A stretch of DNA of 64,000 bases from Planctomyces sp. (GTDB lineage Bacteria > Planctomycetota > Planctomycetia > Planctomycetales > Planctomycetaceae): positions 62,001 to 126,000 of the forward strand of contig JAEUIH010000008.1 of NCBI GenBank assembly GCA_016795105.1, read 5' to 3'. Positions 8,272-16,293 of this stretch are shown here, one piece after another (within the stretch, counting starts at the first letter, position 1; every line of letters begins with the position of its first letter). The position numbers and the translations under genes are program-made. A model generated the notes under the pieces. The model saw only the letters and a program-made list of their open reading frames with translations, did no database searches and was not told where the DNA came from.

Positions 8272-11200
8272 CTGCTCAGCTCTGCAATGATGCGTTCGAC
8301 ACTTTCCAACTGAGATTTAAGCCCGCTCAGGGTTTCTCGAATCTCGTTCACGACCTGTTCCGGCGCCTTGGCGAGGAACCCTTCATTCGACAGCTTCTTC
8401 TCGTGCCCTGAGATAAACCCTTTCAGCTTGTCTGCTTCCTTCAGTTGTCGAGTCAGTTCGGCTTTTCGATCGATCAGCCCTTCAAGCGGTATATATCCGT
8501 CGGCATCTCCCAGAGAAAAACTGGCAGATCCTCCCGGCCTTGAGACATCCAGTCCGGCCGCGGCAAGCATCGTCTTCGAAAGATTGTCAAACTGATCCGC
8601 AACGGCTTCCAGCTGCGTTGCGACTTCCGGTGAACACTTGATGAACAATTTCAGGTGCGCAGAGGGAGCAATATTATAAACCGAACGCACGTTGCGAACC
8701 GCAACGATTGTCTCCTGCAGTCGCTGAAATCGATGTTCCAGTGCGGTGTCAATGCTTCGCGCCGCAAGAAGCGGCCATTCCGCAACCATGACACTTTCAA
8801 CCGCCACAGTCGGCAATTCAAGTCCCCGTTCAGGAGCAAATTCATTCAGCAGATGCCAAAGCTCCTCCGTGATGAACGGGGCAAACGGATGAAGTAGCCT
8901 GAGCAGATGGTCAACTACGACAACCAACACTCGCTGAGCAACTCCCCGTGCTGATTCACTTCGAAATCGAGGTTTGAGCATTTCGAGGTACCAGTCACAG
9001 AATTCGTTCCATGTGAATTCGCGAATTGCTCGAGTTGCCTGATCGAACTGATATCGATCCAGCATTGTCGTAACGTCTTTGGCTGTTGATGCAAGGCGAC
9101 TGAGAATCCATCGATCCTCCACCTGAAGCTCAGAATCTGCAACCGGTGCAGCCGAATAGCCCTCCAGATTCATAAATGCAAAACGGCAGGCATTCCAGAG
9201 TTTGTTACAGAAATTCCGTCCGTAATCGAACCGTTCGCTGACAATTCTGGCAACCGCAGCACCTTCGTCCGGGACAAACCATGGGCTCGGAAACTGAAAT
9301 GCTTTCTTGCACTTGCCACACTTGATTGAAGGAGTAGCGCCGCCCATTGGCCGCATCTCCTGGTGTTCTTTCGTCTGGCCGGTAATGGCCTGACAATGTG
9401 GACATTCATAGCCGACTGGCAGCCGAACGTCCTGAGTTTCTCCTGCCAGAGAAGCAATGGTAAAACGGACCGCGTCCGTTCCGTATTTGTCGATCAACTC
9501 GAGCGGGTCAACTCCATTGCCTTTGGACTTTGACATTGTCTGGCCAAGTCCATCCAGTATCTTCGGATGGATATAGACATGCCGAAACGGGACGTCTCCC
9601 ATATTGTAAAGCCCCGTCAGCACCATTCTGGCGACCCACAGAGTGATAATATCACGGGAGGTCACCAGCACTGAACCTGGATAGAAGTACCTGAGAACTT
9701 CGTTCACTCCGCCTGTGGTGTTCGCTGCCTGAACCTGACCGGAACTCTGAGAATCGGTGCCCGCCATCGGCGGATTGTGGGTCAGGTCCGGCCAGCCCAG
9801 TGTTGCGTGTGGCCAGAGTGCCGAACTGAACCACGTATCAAGCACATCCGGATCCTGTTCGAAGCCAGCTTCGGCCAGGGCCTGCTCCAGGTCAGCATTC
9901 CCGGCATCAACGCAGCACAGAATCAGCTCTTCACCCGGGTGCAGGCCTGGGGCGAACTGTGCGGCAAGTCGCCCAAGGTATTGCTCCGCAAGTCCGATTC
10001 GGCCTCCGGAAAGGAGTTGAGCTCCGAAGGGGGCGAGGCACTTCAACCGGTCAGCGGAACTCTGAACGTCTCCATCGCTATCGACGCGTCTCGACCAGAC
10101 GGGAATCCGATGCCCCCACCACAACTGACGACTGATACACCAGTCTCGCTTCTCTCCCAACCAGTCAAGGTACGTATTTGCATATCGCTGCGGAAAGAAG
10201 CGAACGCGACCATCGCGAACCGCGTCCATCGCAGCTTCCGCGAGTGTATCCATTTTCACGAACCACTGATCTGACAGAAACGGTTCAATCGGTGTCTTCG
10301 AACGATCACTGTGCATGAGTGGGATGACACGGTCTTCAACTTTTTCGAGATGACCGAGTTCCTGCATCCGTTCGACGATCTTCTTTCGGGCTTCGTATCG
10401 ATCCAACCCTGTAAACGGCGCCCCATTGTCATTAATTGACCCATCCGGATTCATGATATTGATCATGGGCAGGTTATTGCGAAGCCCGCACGCATAGTCA
10501 TTGGGATCGTGTGCCGGTGTCACTTTGACCGCGCCTGTACCCAGTTCGCGGTTGGCGAGCAAAGCATCGGCGATGACCGGTATACATCGACCGTTCACCG
10601 GAATCTGGACCAGACGTCCGATCAGGTGCGTGTAGCGTTCGTCTGAGGGATGAACGCAGACTGCGGAGTCTCCAAGCATGGTTTCCGGGCGAGTCGTTGA
10701 GAAACTAATGCGATCCCCGGTTGGCTTCCCGTTCGCATCAACAACCGGATAGTTCATCGTCCAGAAGTGCCCGTCAACGTCTTCATGGAACACCTCATCG
10801 TCGGCAACAGCCGTCTGAAGGTAGGTATCCCAGTTCACCAGCCGCTTGCCTCGATAGACCAATCCATCGCAGAACATACGATAGAACGTCTTGCGGACTG
10901 CACGGCTGCAGACGTCATCGAGAGTGAATCGAACACGTCGCCAGTCACAGCTCGATCCAATCTGCTTGAGCTGATTCAGAATGCGGGCTTCGTATTCATC
11001 TTTCCATTTCCAGATTCGTTTGACCAGCGCATCACGACCGATGTCATGACGAGTCAGTCCCTCTTCTTCCAGCATTCGACGCTCGACGACAGCCTGTGTC
11101 GCAATGCCGGCGTGGTCAGTTCCCGGCATCCACAAAGCCACTTTCCCCTGCATGCGACGGAACCGAGTAATCAGGTCCTGAACGGTGCCGTTGAGGCAAT

Positions 11201-11366
11201 GCCCCATGTGCAGAGCGCCCGTGACGTTCGGAAGGGGAATCATGATCGTATGGGATTCACGATCCGGAGCCGGATCCGCATTGCAGTATCCGTGCTTCAG
11301 CCAGTGTTCAACCCAGCGATTCTGTGCAGCTGCCGGATCATAGTGTTTTGGAAGATCAGTAGGCAT
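8268..11366 (-). CDS. valS: Valyl-tRNA synthetase
   Basis: 1032 aa class Ia synthetase that charges tRNA-Val. It has the HIGH-type motif in PNVTGALHMGHCLNG, the editing domain (SFSTTRPETMLGDSAV), the KMSKS-type loop TMSKSKGNGVDP, the anticodon-binding domain (YGRNFCNKLWNACRF) and a C-terminal coiled coil. A four-Cys insert (CPHC...CGKC) follows the KMSKS region. The start is set at MPTDLPKHYDP; a longer open frame to 11510 would run into cimA and is not family-like. It begins 37 bp after cimA, so the two are probably cotranscribed and share the attenuator upstream of cimA. The stop codon overlaps that of cheB. Confidence 0.97.
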   Translation of the reverse strand: MPTDLPKHYDPAAAQNRWVEHWLKHGYCNADPAPDRESHTIMIPLPNVTGALHMGHCLNGTVQDLITRFRRMQGKVALWMPGTDHAGIATQAVVERRMLEEEGLTRHDIGRDALVKRIWKWKDEYEARILNQLKQIGSSCDWRRVRFTLDDVCSRAVRKTFYRMFCDGLVYRGKRLVNWDTYLQTAVADDEVFHEDVDGHFWTMNYPVVDANGKPTGDRISFSTTRPETMLGDSAVCVHPSDERYTHLIGRLVQIPVNGRCIPVIADALLANRELGTGAVKVTPAHDPNDYACGLRNNLPMINIMNPDGSINDNGAPFTGLDRYEARKKIVERMQELGHLEKVEDRVIPLMHSDRSKTPIEPFLSDQWFVKMDTLAEAAMDAVRDGRVRFFPQRYANTYLDWLGEKRDWCISRQLWWGHRIPVWSRRVDSDGDVQSSADRLKCLAPFGAQLLSGGRIGLAEQYLGRLAAQFAPGLHPGEELILCCVDAGNADLEQALAEAGFEQDPDVLDTWFSSALWPHATLGWPDLTHNPPMAGTDSQSSGQVQAANTTGGVNEVLRYFYPGSVLVTSRDIITLWVARMVLTGLYNMGDVPFRHVYIHPKILDGLGQTMSKSKGNGVDPLELIDKYGTDAVRFTIASLAGETQDVRLPVGYECPHCQAITGQTKEHQEMRPMGGATPSIKCGKCKKAFQFPSPWFVPDEGAAVARIVSERFDYGRNFCNKLWNACRFAFMNLEGYSAAPVADSELQVEDRWILSRLASTAKDVTTMLDRYQFDQATRAIREFTWNEFCDWYLEMLKPRFRSESARGVAQRVLVVVVDHLLRLLHPFAPFITEELWHLLNEFAPERGLELPTVAVESVMVAEWPLLAARSIDTALEHRFQRLQETIVAVRNVRSVYNIAPSAHLKLFIKCSPEVATQLEAVADQFDNLSKTMLAAAGLDVSRPGGSASFSLGDADGYIPLEGLIDRKAELTRQLKEADKLKGFISGHEKKLSNEGFLAKAPEQVVNEIRETLSGLKSQLESVERIIAELSS

Positions 11367-11403
11367 ATTATTCAATTCCCTGCAATTCGCGAAGCCGCGG
11401 CAA

Positions 11404-12981
11404 TCAGCCTTCGTTGGCGCTGACACTTCCATTGTCTTTGTGGATCTTGTATTCGACTGCGTCAACCAGAGCTTTCCAGCTGGCCTCAATGATATTCTCA
11501 CTGACTCCAACGGTACTCCAGACTTCTGACCGATCCCGACTTTCGATCACAACCCGCACGCGGGCTGCTGTACCCTCGGTACTGTTAATCACACGCACTT
11601 TGTAGTCCGCCAGACTCATCTCAGACAAACCCGGATATGCGGGTGTCAGTGCCTTTCGCAAGGCTGAGTCCAATGCATTGACCGGTCCGTCGCCCTCACC
11701 GACAACATGCTGGGTGGCGCCGCCGATCCTGAGCTTAACAATCGCCTCCGTCATCGGCTCGCGGTCCTGATTCTCTACGTTGACTCGATAGTGGTCGAGT
11801 TCAAATGCACGCGAATAACTTCCGGCATGTTTCATGACCAGAAGATCGAACGAAGCCTCTGCTGCTTCAAACTGGTAACCCGCATTTTCGAGGTCCTGAA
11901 CTTCGTTGAGAATCTTCGTCATCAGAGCCTGATCTTCATTGATCCGGAATTTGGTAGTCTTCGCCACAATATTCGATCGTCCGGACAACTCACTCACGAG
12001 AACTCGGCGAACATTTCCAACAGACTCCGGAGTAATGTGCTCATAGCTGCTCGCAATGCGATTGACTGCATGTACATGCATCCCGCCTTTATGAGCAAAC
12101 GAACTTGTTCCAACAAATGGCTGTCCCGGCCGGAAATTCATGTTGGCAACTTCATAGACATATCGAGACAGTTCCGTCAGTCGCTGAATTCCTCCAGGCA
12201 ACAATACATCGTATCCAAGTTTCAATGACAAATTCGCAGCAACTGATACAAGATCTGCATTCCCACACCGCTCCCCGATCCCGTTGATGGTTCCCTGTAC
12301 CTGGATAGCGCCAGCCTGCACTGCCGCCAGAGAATTGGCAATCGCCAGGTCGCAGTCGTTATGGCAGTGAATACCGATCGGTACGTGAACGTTGCGACCG
12401 AGCTCGGTCACGAATTCAGCAATTTTCTGAGGCAACGTTCCACCGTTCGTGTCACACATCACGATCATATTCGCGCCGGCTTCAGCGGCGGCACACAGCG
12501 TCCGCAGGGCATACTCGGGGTTCGCCTTCCAGCCGTCGAAGCAATGTTCGGCATCGTAGATCGCTTCAAAACCACTTTGTTTCACAAACGCGATCGAGTC
12601 ACGAATCATGGCGAGATTCTCTTCCAGAGATACTCGCAGGACTTCTGTCACATGCAGATCCCACGTTTTGCCAACAATTGTAATCGCATTTGCACGCGAC
12701 TTGACCAGTGCCTGCATACCGATATCTTCGGCGGCAGAAATCCCTTTTCGACGTGTCATTCCGAAGGCAGTGACACGAGCATGTCGCAATGGACTGACAG
12801 CAATCTTCTGAAAGTATTCCTCGTCCTTCGGATTTGAAAGAGGATACCCACCTTCGATGTAGTCAAAGCCCAACTCGTCCAGCTTCTGAGTGATCAGAAG
12901 TTTGTCCTGCAAAGAAAAATTGACGCCCTCCCCCTGAGCACCGTCGCGAAGCGTCGTGTCATATAGCTGAATGCGAGTCAT
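11404..12981 (-). CDS. cimA: (R)-citramalate synthase
   Basis: 525 aa, the full length of the CimA/LeuA-like family. The HMGL-like TIM barrel carries LYDTTLRDGAQGEG and the metal-binding HCHNDCDLA, with GERCGNADL nearby. A C-terminal LeuA allosteric dimer domain starts at about residue 385. It condenses acetyl-CoA with pyruvate to citramalate, the entry to threonine-independent isoleucine synthesis. The FDYIEGGYPLSNPKDEE motif favours citramalate over isopropylmalate synthase. The ATG at 12981 is chosen because the open frame upstream runs through a terminator hairpin. Its leader carries an Ile/Val attenuator. valS follows 37 bp later. Confidence 0.93.
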   Translation of the reverse strand: MTRIQLYDTTLRDGAQGEGVNFSLQDKLLITQKLDELGFDYIEGGYPLSNPKDEEYFQKIAVSPLRHARVTAFGMTRRKGISAAEDIGMQALVKSRANAITIVGKTWDLHVTEVLRVSLEENLAMIRDSIAFVKQSGFEAIYDAEHCFDGWKANPEYALRTLCAAAEAGANMIVMCDTNGGTLPQKIAEFVTELGRNVHVPIGIHCHNDCDLAIANSLAAVQAGAIQVQGTINGIGERCGNADLVSVAANLSLKLGYDVLLPGGIQRLTELSRYVYEVANMNFRPGQPFVGTSSFAHKGGMHVHAVNRIASSYEHITPESVGNVRRVLVSELSGRSNIVAKTTKFRINEDQALMTKILNEVQDLENAGYQFEAAEASFDLLVMKHAGSYSRAFELDHYRVNVENQDREPMTEAIVKLRIGGATQHVVGEGDGPVNALDSALRKALTPAYPGLSEMSLADYKVRVINSTEGTAARVRVVIESRDRSEVWSTVGVSENIIEASWKALVDAVEYKIHKDNGSVSANEG

Positions 12982-13063
12982 CCGGTTCGTACTCCCGGCC
13001 AGCTGCTGGCCGAATTGATTCTTGAGAGGTTGACGGCTCGTCGCAGGCCGATCGATCGTCAAC

Positions 13064-13095
13064 AAAAAAACCCTCAGGGTACTTCCTGAGGGTTT
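13064..13095 (-). terminator. Rho-independent terminator in the cimA leader (attenuator)
   Basis: On the - strand a perfect 11-bp stem (AAACCCTCAGG with CCTGAGGGTTT) has a 6-nt loop AAGTAC, and the stem runs into seven T residues. It lies 83 nt upstream of the cimA start, with no complete gene before it on that strand except the 25-codon leader. It is therefore in a position to stop transcription before cimA-valS. Confidence 0.88.
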
Positions 13096-13123
13096 GTCGA
13101 GTTCCAAAACAGAGCCTCAGGAA
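13083..13123 (-). promoter_or_regulatory. Antiterminator pairing that competes with the cimA leader terminator
   Basis: TTCCTGAGG (13123-13115, - strand) is exactly complementary to CCTCAGGAA (13091-13083). The latter covers most of the 5' arm and part of the loop of the terminator. The 9-bp pairing and the terminator stem cannot coexist. The upstream strand overlaps the leader peptide stop codon, so a ribosome that finishes the leader would cover it and let the terminator form. A ribosome stalled at the Val/Ile codons would leave it free. Confidence 0.8.
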
Positions 13124-13194
13124 ATCTGCAATTGTCCGCCACAAATAATGACGGAGACAGCGATTACCGGAATAGCAACTGCAAACCTTGACAT
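13117..13194 (-). CDS. Ile/Val-rich leader peptide of the cimA-valS attenuator
   Basis: 25 codons from ATG to TGA. The peptide begins MSRFAVAIPVIAVSVII and has four Val and five Ile. Eight of these nine fall within codons 6-17. The TGA lies inside the CCTGAGG strand of the antiterminator. Stalling at codons 13-17 would leave that strand uncovered and completion would cover it, which is the geometry of enteric ilv and trp leaders. The ribosome site is weak (GAAG 5 nt before ATG). Too short for routine gene calling. Confidence 0.8.
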   Translation of the reverse strand: MSRFAVAIPVIAVSVIICGGQLQIS

Positions 13195-13406
13195 TGAACT
13201 TCGATTGCTTTTCTGAATTTCGGGTTAAACGCGATACTTGCGAAACGGAACTTTAGAGGAATCCGGGGGGGAACGTCAACGAGCATTCCTGTTTTCCATC
13301 GGGTCCCGGACACCAATCCCGGCGAAATTGTTCACTGAACCGCCGTTTTTTCCCTCGGAACTGTTAAGATCGGGGCCTTTCATACACCTTGCGAGTGAGC
13401 GTTTTG

Positions 13407-13937
13407 ATGAGCGAAGTCGTTTCCACACCCCCAGTCGCCAAACGAAGTTATGCCGGTCGATGGCTTGTCGCCAGTATGTTTCTCCTCGGCTTCACTGCCA
13501 CAGGACTGCTGAGGTGGTACTGGAATGAACACCTTGAACCATTTATGCCTCTTCAGGAAGCCATTGAAAAAGACTTCCCCGGATCAGCCCCTCGCGTTGA
13601 TGGAGGAAAACGCAGACTCGACAGAGATACTCCAATGATCCTCCGAGTTGTCATCAAAGTCCCCTTCGACCCAACTCAAACGGAACCGACGCCAATTGTC
13701 GAATCTCCGCCGCCAGGTGTGAAGCCAAGCGGCAATCCGCCAGTCCTGGTTAAGGCACCCGATGAAATGATGCGATACGCTGATCGAATTCGAGAACTCG
13801 CAAAAACCCATGTCTCCTCGCCAAAAGCGGATGTCCTCGAAATTCACTACTACCATCTCATCAAAGAGAAAGAAATTCGCGAAGGGATGGTGCGGCGAGA
13901 CATGGAGACCTGGGAAGTCGTGAAAGACCTCAAATAG
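13407..13937 (+). CDS. Hypothetical single-pass membrane protein
   Basis: 176 aa from the ATG at 13407; a TTG six codons earlier is also possible. One hydrophobic segment near the N-terminus (WLVASMFLLGFTATGLL) is followed by a soluble, Pro-rich domain with charged ends. I recognise no family. It is divergent from the cimA leader and separated from the convergent glycine-rich gene by a strong bidirectional terminator, so it is probably monocistronic. Confidence 0.75.
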   Translation: MSEVVSTPPVAKRSYAGRWLVASMFLLGFTATGLLRWYWNEHLEPFMPLQEAIEKDFPGSAPRVDGGKRRLDRDTPMILRVVIKVPFDPTQTEPTPIVESPPPGVKPSGNPPVLVKAPDEMMRYADRIRELAKTHVSSPKADVLEIHYYHLIKEKEIREGMVRRDMETWEVVKDLK

Positions 13938-13977
13938 CCAATCACAACGCCCACAACTCAACTTGAAATCACAAACA

Positions 13978-14009
13978 AAAAACGCCTCAGAATGCTCTGA
14001 GGCGTTTTT
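13978..14009. terminator. Bidirectional Rho-independent terminator
   Basis: 13-bp perfect inverted repeat (AAAAACGCCTCAG with CTGAGGCGTTTTT), loop AATGCT, with A run on the left and T run on the right. It sits between two convergent genes and can serve both. Confidence 0.92.
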
Positions 14010-14076
14010 CGTTATTTGCAAAGTCTGCAGACCGGATTACGAAAGTAACGAACGGTCTCCCGGATCATTGTGCGAT

Positions 14077-14982
14077 CTACTTGCGAGAACTCTCAACACG
14101 ATCCTGCGTTTTCTCAGGAGCAGTCAGCTCGCCGTTCTGAATCTTCTCACGAACACGGCCTTCAGCATTCGTCACCAGCAACTGTGCCTGAGCAATCTCA
14201 TTGCCGTCGAAGTAGTTCATCCACCCCTGGAAACCCATTGAACCCTTCGCTGAAAGCTGCTGCCATGTCATGTTGTCAGTGCGAGTCCAGATGGCCGCCT
14301 GAGCAGCGTGCTGGTTCACTCGACCTGTTCCAACCATTGCAATCAATTCCGCAAGAACAGGATCCTCTGTGTACTCAGAAACAGGCACCAGTTTGTATTC
14401 AAGCCGAGGAGAAGGATCAGCCTTGCCATGGTTCAGGCATGCCGAAACATATGGGACTCGCACGGTGCGTTCCGGTGGAATCGAGAAGAAGCCGCCACCA
14501 CCACCGCCAAGACCACCCTGCCCACCGCCGCCAAATCCACCCTGACCACCGCCACCACCAAATCCACCACCCGCATTTTGATTTCCACCACCCTGGCCGC
14601 CGCCTTGACCACCACCGAGCCCGCCGCCGCCGCCAAGTCCACCACCACCGCCCCCAAGTCCGCCAAGCTGCTTGAGAACCTGGACTGCAACGAACGCTTC
14701 CGGCAACTCAACTGTCAGGGCTTCATCAGACTTGTTTGATACAAGAATAAATCCACCTTCCGATCCCTTTGGCAGAAACTGAGTTTCCAGGCGACCGTCG
14801 TTCAAACCGTCGAACAAACCAACTCGAGTTGCTGATGGGTCAAATTTTGGCTTCGTAATGACCGGCTTCCGCGTCTCCCGGTCTTTCGGATCTGCGATTC
14901 CGGTTCCGGAAACTGAGAACACTGTCAGGAGAAATGCTCCCCCAACGATCAAGCTTCGAATCAATGGCTGGGACAATTTCAT
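14077..14982 (-). CDS. Secreted glycine-rich protein
   Basis: 301 aa from the ATG at 14982, which has an AGGAG ribosome site; the longer open frame upstream has none. A clear Sec signal peptide (hydrophobic core SLIVGGAFLLTVFSVSG, cleavage probably after GIA, residue 30) leads into a conserved-looking domain. Then comes a low-complexity segment of Gly with Leu, Gln, Phe and Asn (about 106-166), and a second compact domain with AELIAMVGTGRVNQHAAQAAIW. The second domain resembles planctomycete secreted proteins of unknown role. The polyglycine stretch may be a flexible spacer in the cell envelope. Confidence 0.85.
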   Translation of the reverse strand: MKLSQPLIRSLIVGGAFLLTVFSVSGTGIADPKDRETRKPVITKPKFDPSATRVGLFDGLNDGRLETQFLPKGSEGGFILVSNKSDEALTVELPEAFVAVQVLKQLGGLGGGGGGLGGGGGLGGGQGGGQGGGNQNAGGGFGGGGGQGGFGGGGQGGLGGGGGGFFSIPPERTVRVPYVSACLNHGKADPSPRLEYKLVPVSEYTEDPVLAELIAMVGTGRVNQHAAQAAIWTRTDNMTWQQLSAKGSMGFQGWMNYFDGNEIAQAQLLVTNAEGRVREKIQNGELTAPEKTQDRVESSRK

Positions 14983-15374
14983 GTAGCCAACTCCTGAAGG
15001 TTCGTGCGGAAAACGTGGTCTGCAATTTGGCAGAATGACTGAGCCCACCGCCGCAGTCACCATTAAAAAACGCTTTTTCAAGCAGAGACTCAAGCAGTTT
15101 ATCGCTGTTTTTAGGGGGCTCACAACAAAAAAGTCTCAATCCCGACCCAAGTCTCTGCGAGATCGTGTTCGCGAGTCCAAACAATCGCAGGATCGCGAAT
15201 TTATCCAAATCTCTAAGCAGCAAGACCTTAAGGATTCGCAAAACAGGGCAAATCACAGAATCGAGTCCGGTTGAATCGACTTTTCCGAGTGTTTGATGAT
15301 TGACTGAGCCTTGAGAATTCTGGTTGTATTCTCCGGCCAACAAATCCCGTTGGAGCCAGAAACAAGAGACCGCC
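14983..15374. other. Intergenic region, no supported gene
   Basis: 392 bp between the start of the glycine-rich gene and the stop of bpt, both on the - strand. It should hold the promoter of the glycine-rich gene. A 79-codon + strand frame (15035-15274) has no ribosome site or recognisable family and is not called. I see no hairpin terminator for bpt. Confidence 0.6.
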
Positions 15375-16136
15375 TCACTCCCAGACAGAGTCTCTCCAAA
15401 CGGGTTCTGCTTCATCCGCCACATATGCCTCTAATACCTGATTCGGCTCAAAACGGTTCTTGTAATTCATCGACTGACAATCGCGGATGTAGTACCCCAT
15501 GTAGAGCCAGTCCCGACCGGTTCGAGCCCCTTCACGCAACTCGCAGAGTACAGAAAATGTCCCCAAACCAGCCTCACGGTAGTCCGGATCGTGGAAGAAA
15601 TAGATGCTGGACATCGAGGTTGGACCCATATCGACAAGTCCCAGACCAACCAGTTTTCCCTTGTCGCGATACTGAAATTCCCTCGAAAACGAAAAATTCC
15701 CATCCAGAAATGATTCGAAGTACTGATCCCGTGTGATTTCTCGAAATGGCCATTGCCGTCGATGGTGCATGTCCAGGTGGTACCGATTGTAAAGCGATAT
15801 GTGCTCACTACTCAGACCCGGTCTCCGCACCGACACTGTCAACGATTCATTCCGGCGAAACACCCGCCGCTGGCTTTTTGAAGGTTCAAATGCCCGAATT
15901 GAGACACGGAGACTCTGGCATGCTCGGCACATAGAACACGCGGGACGAAACAAAGTACGACCAAAACGCCGCCATCCGCGGGCCAACAGTTGTTCGTAAC
16001 GAGTCTCCCGAAGCTCGTATGCCAGTCGGTAAGTCATCGTGGATCGCTGATTCGGCAGATACGAACAAACTGATTCGGATCCATCGATTTCAATCTCCCT
16101 CGAGGCGTCGCCCTGTAGGAAGTCGCCGCTCACCAT
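15375..16136 (-). CDS. bpt: Aspartate/glutamate leucyltransferase
   Basis: 253 aa, normal for bacterial Bpt (ATE family). The N-terminal Cys cluster ACSMCRACQSLRV and the C-terminal GNAT-like part with YMGYYIRDCQSMNYKNRF are present. It transfers Leu from Leu-tRNA to proteins with N-terminal Asp or Glu, marking them for ClpS/ClpAP degradation (N-degron pathway). Divergent from trpD, with 157 bp between. Confidence 0.92.
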   Translation of the reverse strand: MVSGDFLQGDASREIEIDGSESVCSYLPNQRSTMTYRLAYELRETRYEQLLARGWRRFGRTLFRPACSMCRACQSLRVSIRAFEPSKSQRRVFRRNESLTVSVRRPGLSSEHISLYNRYHLDMHHRRQWPFREITRDQYFESFLDGNFSFSREFQYRDKGKLVGLGLVDMGPTSMSSIYFFHDPDYREAGLGTFSVLCELREGARTGRDWLYMGYYIRDCQSMNYKNRFEPNQVLEAYVADEAEPVWRDSVWE

Positions 16137-16293
16137 ATTAGACTACGCCTCTCAACTGAAGATGTTTCCTCATCACCAACAACTCAATCAGGGATTCTTT
16201 TCCAGAAGCAGAAATTCGTCTACCGTTGATGTCAGATTCCATCACACTTCGCTTCAAATGAACGTTTTCTGCCTTCTGACAGACTGAACTCAC

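Noticed and set aside
11367-11510. N-terminal extension of ValRS by 48 codons
   Set aside because: It would overlap the end of cimA, has no family similarity, and the ATG at 11366 gives the normal ValRS start.
12982-13107. N-terminal extension of CimA by 42 codons
   Set aside because: It reads through the leader terminator hairpin. The family normally begins at MTRIQLYDTTLRDGAQ.
14308-14739. Frames opposite the glycine-rich gene
   Set aside because: They are antisense shadows of the GC-rich glycine codons and have no start signals.
15035-15274. 79-codon + strand frame, basic protein
   Set aside because: No ribosome site, no family, lies in a promoter region; composition fits chance.
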